This document shows positions 1 to 14,033 of a stretch of DNA of 64,000 bases, one piece after another. The DNA comes from Stratiolaelaps scimitus (lineage: Eukaryota > Arthropoda > Arachnida > Mesostigmata > Laelapidae): NCBI GenBank assembly GCA_019614645.1, contig JABWDB010000046.1, positions 1,688,001 through 1,752,000 on the forward strand. The letters are read 5' to 3'. How positions within the stretch are numbered: the first letter of the stretch is position 1; each line of letters begins with the position of its first letter. The notes below the pieces were generated by a model, which worked only from the letters and a program-made list of their open reading frames with translations, was not told the origin of the DNA and made no database searches. Position numbers and translations under genes: made by a program.

Positions 1-216
1 GGTTCTCGGAGAAAATTGATTGTTTGACAAATAAATAGATAGATACCAGACCCTTGATAATATAATTATGAATAGTTCTCCGGACACATTTGAACGATTT
101 GTTGTTGTCCTAACACGCAGTGACTATGTTTCATGTTTGCTGGCATTGGTTTTGTTCGTTGGCCCCCGATCGATCGTGAACGACTCAACCAATACGACAT
201 CTCATCGCCCACACAG

Positions 217-432
217 ATACGATTGGCGTATCCTGATCTCGGATATTCTCGACGCGGACGCGTCGAAGCGCTCCGAGAAGCGTTGCGACTTCCTGCAGAT
301 CGTGTTCGATCCGGACAATCGGGCCCAGCAATTCGCTGAGGAGGCATGCACCACGAAAGATCATACGAAATGCCGTATGGGTGACATGGTTCGCAAACAC
401 GGAGAGATCACCGTCGCGCCAACAAACTCAAG
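217..432 (+). CDS. CSRP exon 1 of those visible (repeat 1, middle part)
   Basis: Starts after the acceptor acacag, completing an AG|A arginine codon, and ends AG|gtacat. It encodes the second half of a degenerate SOD repeat with a GDMVRKHG motif and paired cysteines (ACTTKDHTKC). The 5' boundary is the least certain of the gene: an in-frame ATG at 68 precedes a short hydrophobic run (SCLLALVLFVG) and could instead mark a start with a signal peptide. I prefer the acceptor because the first beta strands of the repeat are missing and repeat 5 has a phase-2 intron at the same place. Confidence 0.75.
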
Positions 433-3400
433 GTACATTCAGCATCCTCACATAACTCGGCGGTTTACTAGGGAAAAGAGAGGCGGTGTTTATTTCAGTC
501 ACGGGGCATAATGTATTAATAATAAATGTATCATCATTGTCGACACCTGACTAGACCGGGGGAGGGCAGACCTATGGGAGAGAACCTATGTCTCGCAGCT
601 CTCACTGAACCCATCTGCGTTCAATTCGTGCATCGTTGTCGGTACTTCGTTGTTCGTGGCTATTTCTCGAAGACTCCATAAATAATAGATAGCGACGGGT
701 TGTACTATTGATCAAACCAAACAAAATATCCAATCATGATATATTTCTTATGCGTGTATTCGGTATAATCAGTAGCCTCGACGGGTAAGTCTCTGGTTGT
801 CAGAATCCAGAGGCCGCAGGTTCGAGCCCGGCTGCGTGAGATATAAGGGAGCTTAAGCATTGTAAAATTGCAGCTCGTTTAATAATCCAATGAAGCTTTA
901 CCTTTTGCCTTTACCTTATGTGAATACTATGACCCTAACATATGACCGTAGATGTACTCTTCGTAGATATTTGCGTTCGTGCATAGAGCACACATCATGG
1001 GACAAAATTATGATTGTGGGATGAGGTCATAACAGGGGTGGCTATATGTATATGTATTGCACTATACACGAGGTATTTACTAATATAAATAGGACTGATA
1101 AAGCCGCCCTGATAGAACCCACCTGCTTGAGAGAACTTAAGCATTGTGAAAATTGCAGTTCCTTTAACAGACCAATAAACCTTTATCTTTACCCTGTTCG
1201 ATAGATGGGTATATAGATACGTTGATTCACATAGCACGACATCGTGCTCAGTTTTGTCATTGTGCAGAAGGAACAAAAGGCAGGAGGGCATCCACTGAGA
1301 TCATCCGTCATCGATATTCCAACCACTCTATCATCGATTTTTCGCCAAGGCCGTCGCCGATGTATCAGTGCTTAGTTCATCGAAATGCGAAATCGTTTTG
1401 CTTATACGCCCCATCTTACTACAGCGATTCTCGAATTTATCCAATATTTGGAAAATGCCCATTCCGTATTCATTATTTTTTTCGCCTCCTTCGCGGTCTC
1501 TTGACTTCGAGGCCGAGTATTGGTCATGGACGCCTGTGTATTTCTAAAGACAATCTATTACCCCTTGATATCTGCGTACGTTACGATCAGCCAGCCACGT
1601 ACACGTTGCCTATGCTCCGTGTCTGCCCCGCTGTCATAATTGTTACGACCGTCGGTGGTGACCAGGAAGGGGAGAGAGAGAGCTATCGGCAGAATTAAGA
1701 ACGACCCTTTTTCCGCCTCGAGGCTCCATCTGCGGCAGTATTCTCGGTTGCGATCGCTTCAGTTTGAGCTTCATCTTCGATCCCTTCAGTCTCTCCGTCG
1801 TCTACTGGCTGCCTTCTGATCGATGACAACTCCGGCGACGATACCACGCACACAACGAGCTGATACGAGTACAGGCTCGCGGGCGTCCACACGAGCTGGC
1901 TCAACCGTCTGGCTGCCGGGTGACGGCGATTCGTCGTAACCGCGATCGACGACTCGAACCGCACCGCAGACCTAGCGCGAGCCAACCGATCGAGAATTAG
2001 CTATGTGTCACGGCTGTGACCGTATCGACGACAGCTCGCACAGGGCTCGGCCATGATGGGGTTTGATCGTTCACTGGCGGACGCCGGTGACGGGTGGATC
2101 CGTGCGTCCTTGTGTGCGTCATTGCGTTCGAGCAGATTTTCTTTCAATGCTCAATTGATGTATTGTCTGTCACACCGTCCGCTCGTCTACAACAGACATT
2201 ACAACGATGATTGCATTGATAATGCCGGGCATGACGACGCTGCAAATGACCATCTCTTGAAGAGCGCTCTCTCTCTCTCCTCAAGGAACTCTCATTGAGC
2301 AATAACAAATCACAACGAAAACAGTCGAAGAAACTCAAGAGTATAGAATACAACGTGAAGTACCGCCGGGAAACGATTGACATCGGGTGATTGGCGGCTC
2401 GATGACCGCGCAGTGGCGGTGACCGAAACTGCGACGTACTCAATCAGTCAGATACGGTGACGGCCGTAGAGTAGTTGTATCTTATGCCACTGGCTGCTCT
2501 CATGCAGTCGTTACAATTATTATTATTATCGATGCCTGACACCGCCGTGAATGTCGGAAAATGTTCTGAGGGTAGGAGGCGCACTCGTCTTAAGAGCATT
2601 CATTCGTAAACACAAATGTATGCATAGACTCAGCATTGTACGTTGACAGGGAGATGGAGAGCACCCGACATAGCGTCGGGGCAGCAGCAACAACAACAAT
2701 AGCAACTCGATAGTCGATGATTTCGAGTGAATTGCTCTTGTTGTTGCTGTTACCGCTGTGGTGGAATAACCCCTCCTGCGGGAGAACGATGGCAAGGAAT
2801 GACCCGAAGTAATGAGAAAACAAATGGGTTGATGGCGGGATTCGACAGATTGCTTGAAACAAATTGAATGTAATAAGTGTTCTTATTCATTAGTGTTCTT
2901 AGCTATTATTGGTGGCATACGGTTGGTTGTACAATGATGATATTATGTATGTTATGGATGAATTATGAACAGTGATAAAATGAGTGAGAACCTTGCGTAT
3001 AGGTGCATTGACAGGTATCAGAGTATGCAAATCGATTTATGAATGCATATAATCCACATTCTCCACTCTATATACATATACCTTTCTGTGTATATACCTT
3101 TCTTTTTATATATCTTTCATTGAACAGAATCCCGATTTATAGCTCTTTATAGGAACACAGTATTAGCTAAATATAATACTTTTGACTGCGCCAACAGCAA
3201 CAACAACAACTGAGGTACACTATTGTCAAAAAGGCACCTTTTACTAATTCAAAGTTGAAACTCGTACAATCTCAGTCGCCTCCACCTCACGTACGCGTTA
3301 CTATTGTAGATAACGAATAATAAGATTTATTTTCTAGCTGAATCAAATTCGTCAGACAACAACGAACGCCACTGTCTATGACGTACGACGATCACTATAT

Positions 3401-6400
3401 GGCCTGATACGAATCTATCTTCGATCATTTTTCCATTGGAAAAAAGGCGGTTTCAGATCCAGAAGGTCGAAAGCTAAAGGAATTTTGATTGTCGAAATCG
3501 ATATTCAATGGCTTCCCCGTACCTATTCGCTAACAAAAAACACCCTCTTTATAGCCTGTGAAGGTCGTGATACTATTCGTAATGGGCAACACGTTCACGA
3601 GGCATTCGATACAGGGCAACCAGTAACAAAAAACACGATTAAGATTCCGTCAATTAATTTGCGAACGTGAGATTCGCTAAGTGGCTGTATCGACCAGCGT
3701 ACATGTGGTTGAGGCCCACGCGAGAAGTGACACAATCTCAGGCAGTTATCCCATGACGTATCTTCGTTTCGGTAGTTAATCTGTTTAAATGATGAACAGG
3801 CGACGTTTTGTGCTCATCGCCCCTCTCACCAGCTCGGTTCGGCTGCCCTTCATGATCACGACGGTAATAATGCCAATTAGCCCGCGTTTGACGGGACTGA
3901 ATGTGTTGGCCTTGACGGTGAATGATCAGTTGTCGTTTGTATCGCCACTGGGCGAGTTCCAGAAGAAAACGAATGGTCATCTTTTAGTCGACTTTCCCTT
4001 CGCGTCTCACCACCGTGGGATATGGGTTTTTTAGAGATTAGCCACTTCCCGCTGCGCACGATATGGTTCGTATTAGTGGAGCGAATCAGGGAGTGCTTAT
4101 CATCGCTGTTGGCCACATCGGCAAAAGTGAATACAATGACGATCATTAATTATGTTTTCAGGGTGGACGAGATGTTTGCCAGTGTTGCACAGGGTGTACA
4201 GTAATAGGAAACGCTTCTGCATCATATATAAGCTACATATATAGGAAATATTTCAAAGAAGGTTCGATCTTGACTTACTTATTCATATGATTTGGGCAAC
4301 AATAAAGAACAATTCTATGTATAATAGACTGAATTATAGATGTATAACAACGTATGGATGATCCGTAGGTCGCAGGTTCGAACCCCGCGACACAGTGGCA
4401 TATAACTTAACTATTGTAAAAGTTGCAGTTCCTTTAATAAGCCAATAAACATTTACTTTTCCTCGGTATCAGAGTCCTCGTAAGTCAAACATGTGTTAAG
4501 CGTATAGGCAGTCTACTATGGGGGATAGAGAACAGACTGAAAATGGACTCATGAATTTGAATTTTTCTTTTATTAGTTAAAATGTGTGGCAGGCAGCTGA
4601 AGGTCAATAACCGCTGGTCAAAACAAACCCAGTCCGCCCTGTGGAAGGCATCAATGAACTGTAATATATGTGTCTGTTGTATCCGACGATATTCACTTGA
4701 ATGAACTATATATGTTTTTTCCGTCTTTGTCAGGTATTCGAAGAAGCTTTACGTCGATACAAATCTCGCCCTTAGTCATCTCGATGGCTACCGTTCGATG
4801 TACCTAGCCGTCTATGAGAAGGCAAACCCATTCCGCATTATGGCATGCTCCAAGATATCTCTTGTTAACCCCCGCAAGGTACGTATGAATGAACACTATA
4901 TCAAGACATATTGTTTATATAAGGCACACCGAACATTTTAAACGTTGCAAGTGGGGGGTAAATTTCCAAGCGAGTATAGCAATGCTGATATGATGAGGTT
5001 GTGTCGTATGCAGATGGATCTCGCATTGTTATTCGTTCGCAGGCTCATGCTCGGTGTATGGCATATGTATAATCGGATTTAGCTTCTCGTAAATAGTTGC
5101 AAGTTGTGCATCCTTACGCGAGCGACGAATTAGCTGGCAGTAGAAGCGTCATGGTGTTTAACAGTCAATTTTGACGCCGCAATGGTGTTCGATCGGCAGG
5201 TGCTGACATACTTTGATTCCGACGGTGTCCGAGGTACGGTTCAAATGGAGCAGCGCTATAAAATGGACCCAACGATCGTGAAGATTCAACTGCAAGGTCA
5301 GTGCAATTTGGGATTATTTACGTTGGCCATTAACTGCTATATGTTCATGTATGCTAATTAAACACACTTAGTGGAATTGATTTTGTCGAGGGAATCGAGG
5401 TAATTTTACGCAGTCTTGCATTTGCAATTGCACTAATTACGGATTTAATTTCAGGCCTCCTAGGCCGTGGCGGTGCCTACCACGTGCACGAATTTCCGGT
5501 TCCGTCCTCTCGGCTGGGCTCTGGCCCCGAACGCTGCTCGATTGCCGCTGTTGGTGACAACTTTAATCCATACAATGTGGACCGAAATAAGAGTCCCCTG
5601 CCAGGTTTTGGTACGCATCGATAATTTAATTCTTATGAAATTTGTTCAGTGTCTTCAACGATGCAATTAGGAGCTATGAACGTGTAAATGACAATGGGGT
5701 GAGACCTTCAAAAGCTTACGGCTCGCTGGAGGCGATGAGGAATTGCTTAGGTTTCGGTTTATGACAAGAAGCCCGTGCGTGTGGAACAAAATACTATAAA
5801 ACCGAAATTCTTTATAGATGTACCTTATACTTTATGTAACTTGGTATTAGTCATTACTTTATGTTATGTTTGGTTATAGCCTAAATATAAATAAACGCTC
5901 ACAGATCTATGTAAGTACCCTGTACTCGTCACGAATCCTGCGCATTTACATACACGGGTCTTTCTACAGACACCCTATTTACCACAGTAGTCGTTTACGG
6001 ACGGGAAGTGGGCAGATTTCCTTGAGGATCACCTAACCACGTCATGTCCGTAAGTCAAGGAGTATGTTGATGCTCGTGGCTGGGCTTGTACACATCTCAC
6101 CGCCCCCATACTGAACGAATCCCCCAAGCGATACCGGGAAGGGCGGTGGTACTGTTGAACATCTTCAACAGTTCCAGAAGGAAGGAGAGGCGGTCACGGT
6201 GTCGACATGCATTGGCATGGCAACACACCCCCTTTTAAAAGAAAAAGATCTAAGTGTTCAGCAATGTATTGTAGTATTTCCTTCAACCCATGATACCTTA
6301 CCCTTGTCTACGCGTTGTTCTTTTATTAGGCACAAATGACGAGTATCAGGTAGGCGATCTCTCAGGCAAGCACGGATTTCTCGTGCAGGGTTCAAGAGGT

Positions 6401-9400
6401 GATTCACATGAGGCAATGTACGTCGATTTCAACCTTCCCTTGTTCGGAACCAACTCCGTCGTTGGCAGATCGCTTGTCATCCATCAGGTAACGCGCTGCA
6501 ACTTGCTTGGCCGATTGGCTGATTCGTATGTCTTCCATATACGACGTCGTTCTGCATAGAGTGTTAACATGAGGTTTCGTAGGGCACCAAACTTAAGAAA
6601 GCAATTTACTTGATACCCGGATGCCCGGAATTTCAAGTTTCACCTGCGTACTGGGTGAGCTATTTTTTAAAACGGTCAAAACTACGAAAAACTCTTTCCG
6701 CCATGTCCTTTGTACATAAAACACCTTGCTTCTCTCAATCATTCACGATATTGTCATACCCGCATCGGCTTCGGCAATCAGGTGGACGGAACCCGATGGA
6801 TCTGTTCATCGATTACGTACCCCTCGGAGACAACGACCGCTATTGCCACATTCTTCTACCCGATCGTGGGGAGGGTCATCTTTAGGCAGGAGGTAATTAT
6901 CGCGTATGAGATGCATAAGTATTGTAGATAGACTTACTTAGAAAACGGATCTCATAAGACGTAACTGTCATTCTTATGCTCATCGTGATCTCTCGATTCG
7001 GGTAAATTCAACAAGCAGCTGCCGATCAGCTGGCCTTTGGGAGAGCTATCGGTGGAAGGCACTGGCATAATGCTAGGCAGCCAATTATATAAATACAATG
7101 TTCTAATGTGGGTGTGCTCAGAGCTGATCGCATTTTAATAAAGTGCAATGATGCGCATGAACCAGATGTATGATTAATTTTTTGCCATTTACGTTCTCCT
7201 CGACGGACGGGGGAACAGGAGATAGCTTAAGAGCGATAATAGCTAATACTTAGTTCGATTTGATGTCTTATGTTAAGTGGTCACCTAAACTTTGCTAGAA
7301 TTCCATGCTCGCAGTGGTGCCTTATAATAATGATCCCCCGCAAGAGCTGATGCGTCCGATTCGTCTGTGTCTACTGCAGATAAACAACCCGTGGGCCGAG
7401 ACGACAGTCCTAGCAGAGCTCACGTATGCTGATGGTACGGCAAATAGCACTGAGGGCCATCGCTTCGATATTCACCTCGATCCGCCAGGCCGAGACTTCT
7501 ACAATTGGACTAAGCGGTGAGTCAACTAACTTCGGTTACCTGCTCGACCCAGACGAGGGTTCCACCGTTGAAGTTTGGCCTTTACTCTGACACCTTCAAT
7601 TAACTAGCGTATAGCTCAGGATGAGAAACGCCACGTGCCAGTGGAGATTTACGGCCGGTTGAACAGCTCATAATGAGTGCGAGCGAAAGCGACCTATGGT
7701 ATATCATCCATTTTCGCAAGTGACCGGAGCAAGGCGCCGAGGTCACAACAAAATCTATCTTCTTATGAAAATACTGTAGTCTCAATCATGATGAATATAT
7801 TATGTGTTGCATTCAACCGATTGCCGAACCACAAAATGTCATCTACAGCTACAGCGAATTGTCTCATAATGATGATGGTGCTTGATTGTAAACCGGCAGG
7901 TGCGAAAGCGCTGGGAAGGACTACAACCCATACGACGTCGGAGTTCGAAACAAGCAGCGCGAAAAGGTAACTTCTATAAACAACGAAACAAATGAGGTCA
8001 TATTTGTCATCAATATTTATTCAATTTCTTAAATAAATATATTTTTTTTTTTTTTATGGGGTGGGGAAATGCTTTACGCACGAGCGGTTTCCACCTTACT
8101 GTGGGCCGCACAGTGTGGGACTCACCATTTCGGTGGTATATGGTGAGTGGTGCTACCCACTAAAACCCCAGGTTTTCCGTGCCTGGAAAACCTCTAAGAA
8201 AGCCTCCCTTAAGCTTCACCACTGTAGTCCGGATCTTCGTTTAATAGTACTACGGACTGACAGGGTGGCGGATGCCTACCGAAACAATTGGTCGGGGTCA
8301 CCCTCCGGGTTCCCCGCCTCACCAGACGCGCTTAATCCCAATACCTGCGAACCCGGGTCTAACGTGCGTCGTCTGTGTCGCTCATCGTCGCTCTGACCAC
8401 TTCTCAGCCCTTCAGGGTGCTCTTCATCCGTGTTTGGACCTGCGGTGTTGTCGTTTTCTCGTTGTCCTCCCGCTGTCAGTATTCTTTGCAATCGCGCACG
8501 CCCGAGCCGACCCTTCTCTTCGAGGACTCCCTTCGCTGTTGCTGCTCCGACCCTCCAGCCGCTTGCTGTGGCGCAGATGAAGTCCACGAACTCCCTCATA
8601 TTGCCTCTGGGCATAACAGGCAGGTTTTGGGCCGAATAAACTCCGTCTCTTCTCAAGTGGGCCATTTCCTTGTCCAAAGCTGCCGTCCGAGCATGTTCGA
8701 GGCCCGGGCAGACGAGGAGAGTATGCGCAGCATCATCTCTCTCGCCCAATTCGCAGTGGACGCAGGTTCCCGATTGCGGTGTGACATTGAAGTCATCTAG
8801 GTATGCCTGGAAATTTCCATGACCCGTGATAATCTGGGTAATGAAAAAGTCCATCTGTCCTCCGGGGCGGTCTAGCCATTTTTTGATGTCCGGGATAAGA
8901 TCTCGGACCCTTGCGCCAGGATCGCCTCTGCGCAGAGCAGTCCACTCATCCTGCCAGGCAGTTAGCGTGGCCTCTCTCTCTGCGTCCTTTGAACCCTCTG
9001 ATCCTTTCTCCCAGAGTCTGCGTGTTTCGTCGACTAACAGGTCCCAGGGTGGGGTGCCCGCCAGGACTAGTGCCGCGGCAGTGCTTACCGTCCGGTACGC
9101 CTGAGTGATTCTGAGAGCTGCCATTCGTTGCGTTTTCCTTAACAGTTCTCTGTTTTTGGCGGTGGCTATAGAGCGTTTAAACCAGACAGCCGACCCAAAA
9201 AGGGCGATTGAGCCGCATACCGACATCAAAAGCTTTCTGCGGTCAGCCCGTTTCGGCCCATGTATGCTAGGGAGAATCTTGGCGATATCATTTGCTGCCT
9301 TGTTTGCCTTCGCTATGGCTACCCTGATGTGTTTGCTGCCTCTAAGGCCCTTGTCCAGATACACCCCGAGGTATCTGGCATAGTCCACTTCCTTGATGCT

Positions 9401-12400
9401 TTTGTCCGCTAATAGCAAGTTCAGAGGATCAATGGCCACTCTTCCGGTTAGGGCTACTGCCTCGCTCTTTTCCGGAGCCAGTTCAAGGTTGATACTGCAC
9501 ATCCATTCATGTATAGATTGCAGTGCCTTGTTGGCCTTTATTTCCAACTCCACGCTTGTTTTCGCTTCGACCACCACTGCCAGATCGTCGGCGTATGCTA
9601 GTGTCTCGACTCCGGTGGGGAGGCCCTTCAGGCACAGGACATCATCGTAGGCGATGTTCCATAGCAGTGGTCCCATAATCGAGCCCTGCGGTACTCCGGC
9701 CGTCATGCTCATCTTTGTGCCCGCGCTTGTGATCGCTCGCTCCGACAGATACTCCGAGACTATGTGGACCAGGTATGGCGGGACTAGCTTTCTCTTGAGT
9801 GTCTCCAGGATGGCCTTCCAAGGCAAGCTATTGAAGGCATTTTTAACATCGAGGAAGACTGCCACCATTAGTCGGCGGGTCTGGCGGGAAGAGCTATGTA
9901 AAAGCTCGGCTTTTGCTACCACTTTATGGATTGCCGTGTGCACTGATCTATGTTTTCGGAATCCATACTGTCGTGCCAACAGGAGCCCTTGTTCCTCTGC
10001 GAACGTCCTCAGCCTTTCTTCAAGGATCATCTCGAAGCCTTTAGCCAACGTGTTGATGAGGCAGATTGGTCTGTACCCTCCATTTCCCTTCGGGATGAGA
10101 ACTACCTCCGCTGTCTTCCATGATGCTGGTATATTGCCATTTCGGAGCATTCCCGTGGTAACAGCCGCAACAGTCTCCGAAAACTCCTTGAAAAGTATTT
10201 TGACCGCTTCTGGCGGAATGCCATCTGGGCCCGGGGCCTTGCCGGCTTTTATCCGTTCTGCCGCCTTAAGTACCTCTGAGATCGTGACTGGTGGGATGTT
10301 TCCCGCGTTCTCTTCTCCATACCGCATCTGAAACTCCTCTTTCGGAAATTCTTGGTGGCGGGGGAAGAGTTTTTTTAGGACGCGTAGTCTCTCCTCCTCT
10401 GGCAAATCGACTTTCGTCGTCGTCTTCATCTTTCCTCGCACTAGCTTGTACGGGCGCCCCCAGGGGTTATTGTCCAGCTCCGCGAGAAATTCGTTCCAGC
10501 ACTTCTTCTTGCTGTTCGCGATCGCTCTTTTTAGTGATGCTGTACTTCGTCTGAAGGACAGCAGGAGGTCAGCTGTGTCTCTTCCGCGTGCGCTCGCTTG
10601 TTTGAGGCGTCTCCGTGCATGCATATGTTCCTCCCTGCACTGTCTGATCTCGTCGTTCCACCAATACTTCGGTTGGACCGGAGCCCTTCGTCTAGGGTGG
10701 GTCGGTCTTTTCGAGATTTTCTTGCAGGCTTTAAGGAGCACTCGGTGCAGCTCCTCTGGAGTGTCGGGCGTTCCGCTTTCCCTGAGAGCATTTGCCAGTG
10801 CCTTTTTCATTATCTCTGGATCTCTGACCCTGAACCGAGGACGTGTAGGGGAAGCCGACCCCCCTGGTCTGTTTGTCGTGATTGAGAATTCGATACAGAG
10901 ATGATCGCTTAGATTGGGTTCATCCACAAGAACGTTCCATTCTGTGATTTCTCCCCCCATCTCTTCGCTGCACAAAGTTAGATCTAGATGCGATACTTCT
11001 TCTCCGGATACGCCTAAACGTAGGTTCCTCTCCCGTATTCATGACAACCATATTGTTTGCCGCCATCCAATCAAGTATTATTTCTCCCCTGGCATTGGTT
11101 TCCCGCGCACCCCAGACCTCGGATGCTGCATTAAAATCTCCAGTAACTATGACCTTTCTGGGTGCCGATGTCTCCCTCATGGAGGCAGCCAGTTCCTCCA
11201 GTGTACTTGTCACCGCAACCCCGTTTATATTTGGGCTGATATAGCAGGAGTAGAATCTACCTATTCCCTCTATTTCGACCCACGCGAAGCCATTTCCTTT
11301 CCCTTGTCTGGTAATGGTGGTGGTGGGCTCAGTAATAATACAGGCGTCTGTCCGGTTATCGACTACCCAGTTCGGTTTGCTTTGGGCCAGGCTTTTGTTT
11401 GGCTCAGTGACAAGAATAAGTTTTGCCCCTCTCCTACTTGCAATCTCGCCCACCATATCGTAAGATGGCCTACTGCGATTGCAGTTGACCTGTATTATTT
11501 TAAAACTAGGCATTTTAGGAGTCTGGGCTTCCTGCTCCCGCAGGAGCCCTAGCCGTCTTCCTCGGTTGCGTGAAGCCGTCTTCTGTTACAACAGTCATTT
11601 TTTTCACTTTCCTCTGTTTCTCTTGCAGCGATTCTTCATTTTCCTTTTCCACCGTAATCGGGGTGGTCTCCTTCTTCTTTTTTTCAATCAGCCCCTTGTA
11701 AACCGGGCATCTCATTGAGTTAGCTGCATGGCCTTCTTCGTTGCACGTATAGCATCTTTGGCTTCCGGCCTGGCATTCCTTCATTAAGTGACCGACGTCT
11801 CCGCACCTGTGACAGCGCCGGCCCATTACTTTGTCCCGCTTGCATTCTCTGGAGACGTGACCAACCATTTGGCAGTTGTAGCACGTCGGGAGCGTGACCC
11901 ACTCCTCTGGTCTACATGTCATGCTTCCGAGTTTAACCTCCCTCATCTCTATGAGCCTCTTGGCCAGAGCTCGAGGGAGCGTCACGCGTCTTTTCCAAAG
12001 ATTGTCCTTTCCTAACCACGCCTTCTCCTCTACGATGAGCTCTGTGTTTGGCGCCAGGCGTAGTACTGAGCAAAGTTCTGCGGTGATTTTGGAGCCCAGG
12101 AAGGGGTCCACGTTATGCAGTACCACCGTCGTGCTTGGTCCTGTTGCCTCGCGGACATCAACTTCCACCCCGGCACCCTTCTTGATCATGTCAGCGAACA
12201 AGATACTGCCATTTTTTGTAGCCCCACTGATGGAAATAAGTACGTCACCACCTGTGCCCGCCGGCCTGACCTTTCCTATCTTTACTCCGGCCTCGCCTGG
12301 CTTCACGTAATCACTGATAGCCTGGAGGACTTGTTCAATCTTTTCTCCTGCTTTTGCCTTCACCCTGATATTGCTATGTATCGTGTTGACTTCATCTGTA

Positions 12401-13943
12401 CCTTTTGGCCCCCTGGTTTGAGAGAGGCTGCGCGCCCGGGTAAGCTCAAGCCCTTTCCTCATAGACAGTTCTACCTTACAGGAATTCTGCTGGCAGCTGA
12501 CTTCCACTGCTTTTCTGATTTCCTGGCCATCCCATTCCTCCGATATGTGTAAAGCAATGGCCTCTCCCTTTGCGAGCATGGTGCTTTTTGCCATAACTTT
12601 GTGGAGAGTGCATAAGAAGCCTTGAGAGTCCTTGGTCGCTCCCAGCATACCCACTGTAATCGACCTGGGAGAGTTGTCGAAACCTTCAATCTCTGTGAGC
12701 CCCTCGTCTAGCTCGATTGTTTGACTACTGTGGAAAGTGACTACAGCTCCCACTGGTATATTTTGCGCGGCAGCCACCGACGGAAACTGCGCTCCCAGCT
12801 TTTCCAGTAAGATCTTGTCTTTATCTGATCCTTGCGTTACAAGCATCGACCGCGTGGGTCGTGTTTCCGTGATAGTCTTCCGACTAATCGTTGTCCTCTT
12901 GAAAGCTCCTTCGGGCCATTCCCTATCGATAAGAGCGAGCTGCTGCTCCGTCGTCTGGGCCTTCACCAAAGCTTCTTCAATCTCCTTGGTAAGCTTCGCG
13001 GCTCTGATCTGCTCTAAACGGTCTTTCTCTACCTGTCTGTTGCACATGAAGCATAGGACCCCTCCTATCGTAGGTTGCGTCCCCATAGCCCCCGTATTTC
13101 CGTCTGAGGCAGCGCTGGGAGTTGCCTGTTGCTGCAGTATCTCCAGGCTGCCCCTGAGCGCCTCATTTTTTTCGTGAAGCAGGTCATTTTGCTTTCGGAC
13201 CTCCCCTATTTCGCTCTGCAATTTGGTGATCTGATCCAACATGCGTGTACTCCCCTCGCAACATTCCTGGGGATGGGCCAGCGAGCCCGTCTCCCTTTTC
13301 TTGTTCATGGTTTCGCACCACCACACTACCAGGTCCAACCTAGTTACTGCTGCTCTAATGTCTAGATGTGTTTTGCTATGTTTACCCAGCAAGTCATTGA
13401 GTTCCGAAACTGAATCTTTGATTTTACTGAAAGCATCCGCATGGTCCCTTGGAGGATCGTTGGTCTTAACGTTCATTCCCTTGCTTTTTTTACTTACTTT
13501 TTTGAGGTAAGGAAGCAGGCGTTCCGGCGTTTCGGCCTTGTCTTGCGATTCGCCCGGGGATACAGGAGAAACAGTCGACCACGTTCTCTTCCCTTTACTG
13601 GAGCCCTCGTCTTGATTTTGCTCATTTTCCTTTCTTTGCATATCATCCTCGTCGCTGTCCAGGTTTATTGGCTTGCCTGGTGGGACCGTTACTGCTTCAC
13701 CTGCTATGCCAGATCCGACCAATAGTCTGCCTGCGTCTAGCGGAGACCTTGGCAAAGCTTTACTCCCCTTAAAGGGGTTTTCCCCCCCGGGGGGGGTATC
13801 CATGGCCAAAACCCGCTCCCTGGGGGAAGCGCCGCCGAAATGGTCCGGTGCACCTTTACCGGACCATTTCGGCGGCGGACCGGACCATTTACTTTTATAT
13901 ATATAGATATATATATTTAAATAAATATATTTAAATATATATA

Positions 13944-14033
<90 letters not shown>

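Larger units (their letters stand above)
433..4733 (+). other. Intron 1 of the CSRP gene (4.3 kb)
   Basis: Donor gtacat, acceptor tttgtcag. Holds three partial SINE copies (about 772-917, 1129-1195, 4355-4462), a short CT run near 2266, and a GC-richer patch at 1700-2100 with an unassigned minus-strand open frame. No further CSRP-like exon was recognised here. Confidence 0.75.
8045..13916 (-). mobile_element. Nearly intact R1-clade non-LTR retrotransposon (LINE), antisense in CSRP intron 8
   Basis: About 5.9 kb on the minus strand. Order: 5' UTR with a hairpin (13804-13916), gag-like ORF1 (13803-11515), ORF2 with APE-type endonuclease, reverse transcriptase and C-terminal zinc finger (11513-8276), a 3' UTR of about 230 nt and an A-tail (the T run at 8042-8055). 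The same 16 bases, ttaaataaatatattt, flank both ends (8029-8044 and 13917-13932), a probable target-site duplication. The C-terminal C-x2-C...H...C finger, three CCHC knuckles in ORF1 and the ORF1/ORF2 layout place it in the R1 group (R1, Waldo, TRAS, SART). The long open frames and matching flanks suggest a young insertion. It lies opposite to the host gene and inside an intron, so it should not alter the protein. Confidence 0.92.

Noticed and set aside
3789..4204. Overlapping open frames (80 and 60 codons) in CSRP intron 1
   Set aside because: No SOD motif, no fitting splice phase, and the exon 1 to exon 2 junction is complete without them.
6582..6654. Open segment between CSRP exons 5 and 6 with acceptor- and donor-like ends (GTKLKKAIYLIPGCPEF)
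   Set aside because: Exon 5 joins exon 6 in frame without it, and the residues do not fit any SOD strand; treated as intron.
8276..10900. Many plus-strand open frames opposite the LINE RT
   Set aside because: They are antisense shadows of the reverse transcriptase and ORF1, with no domain of their own.
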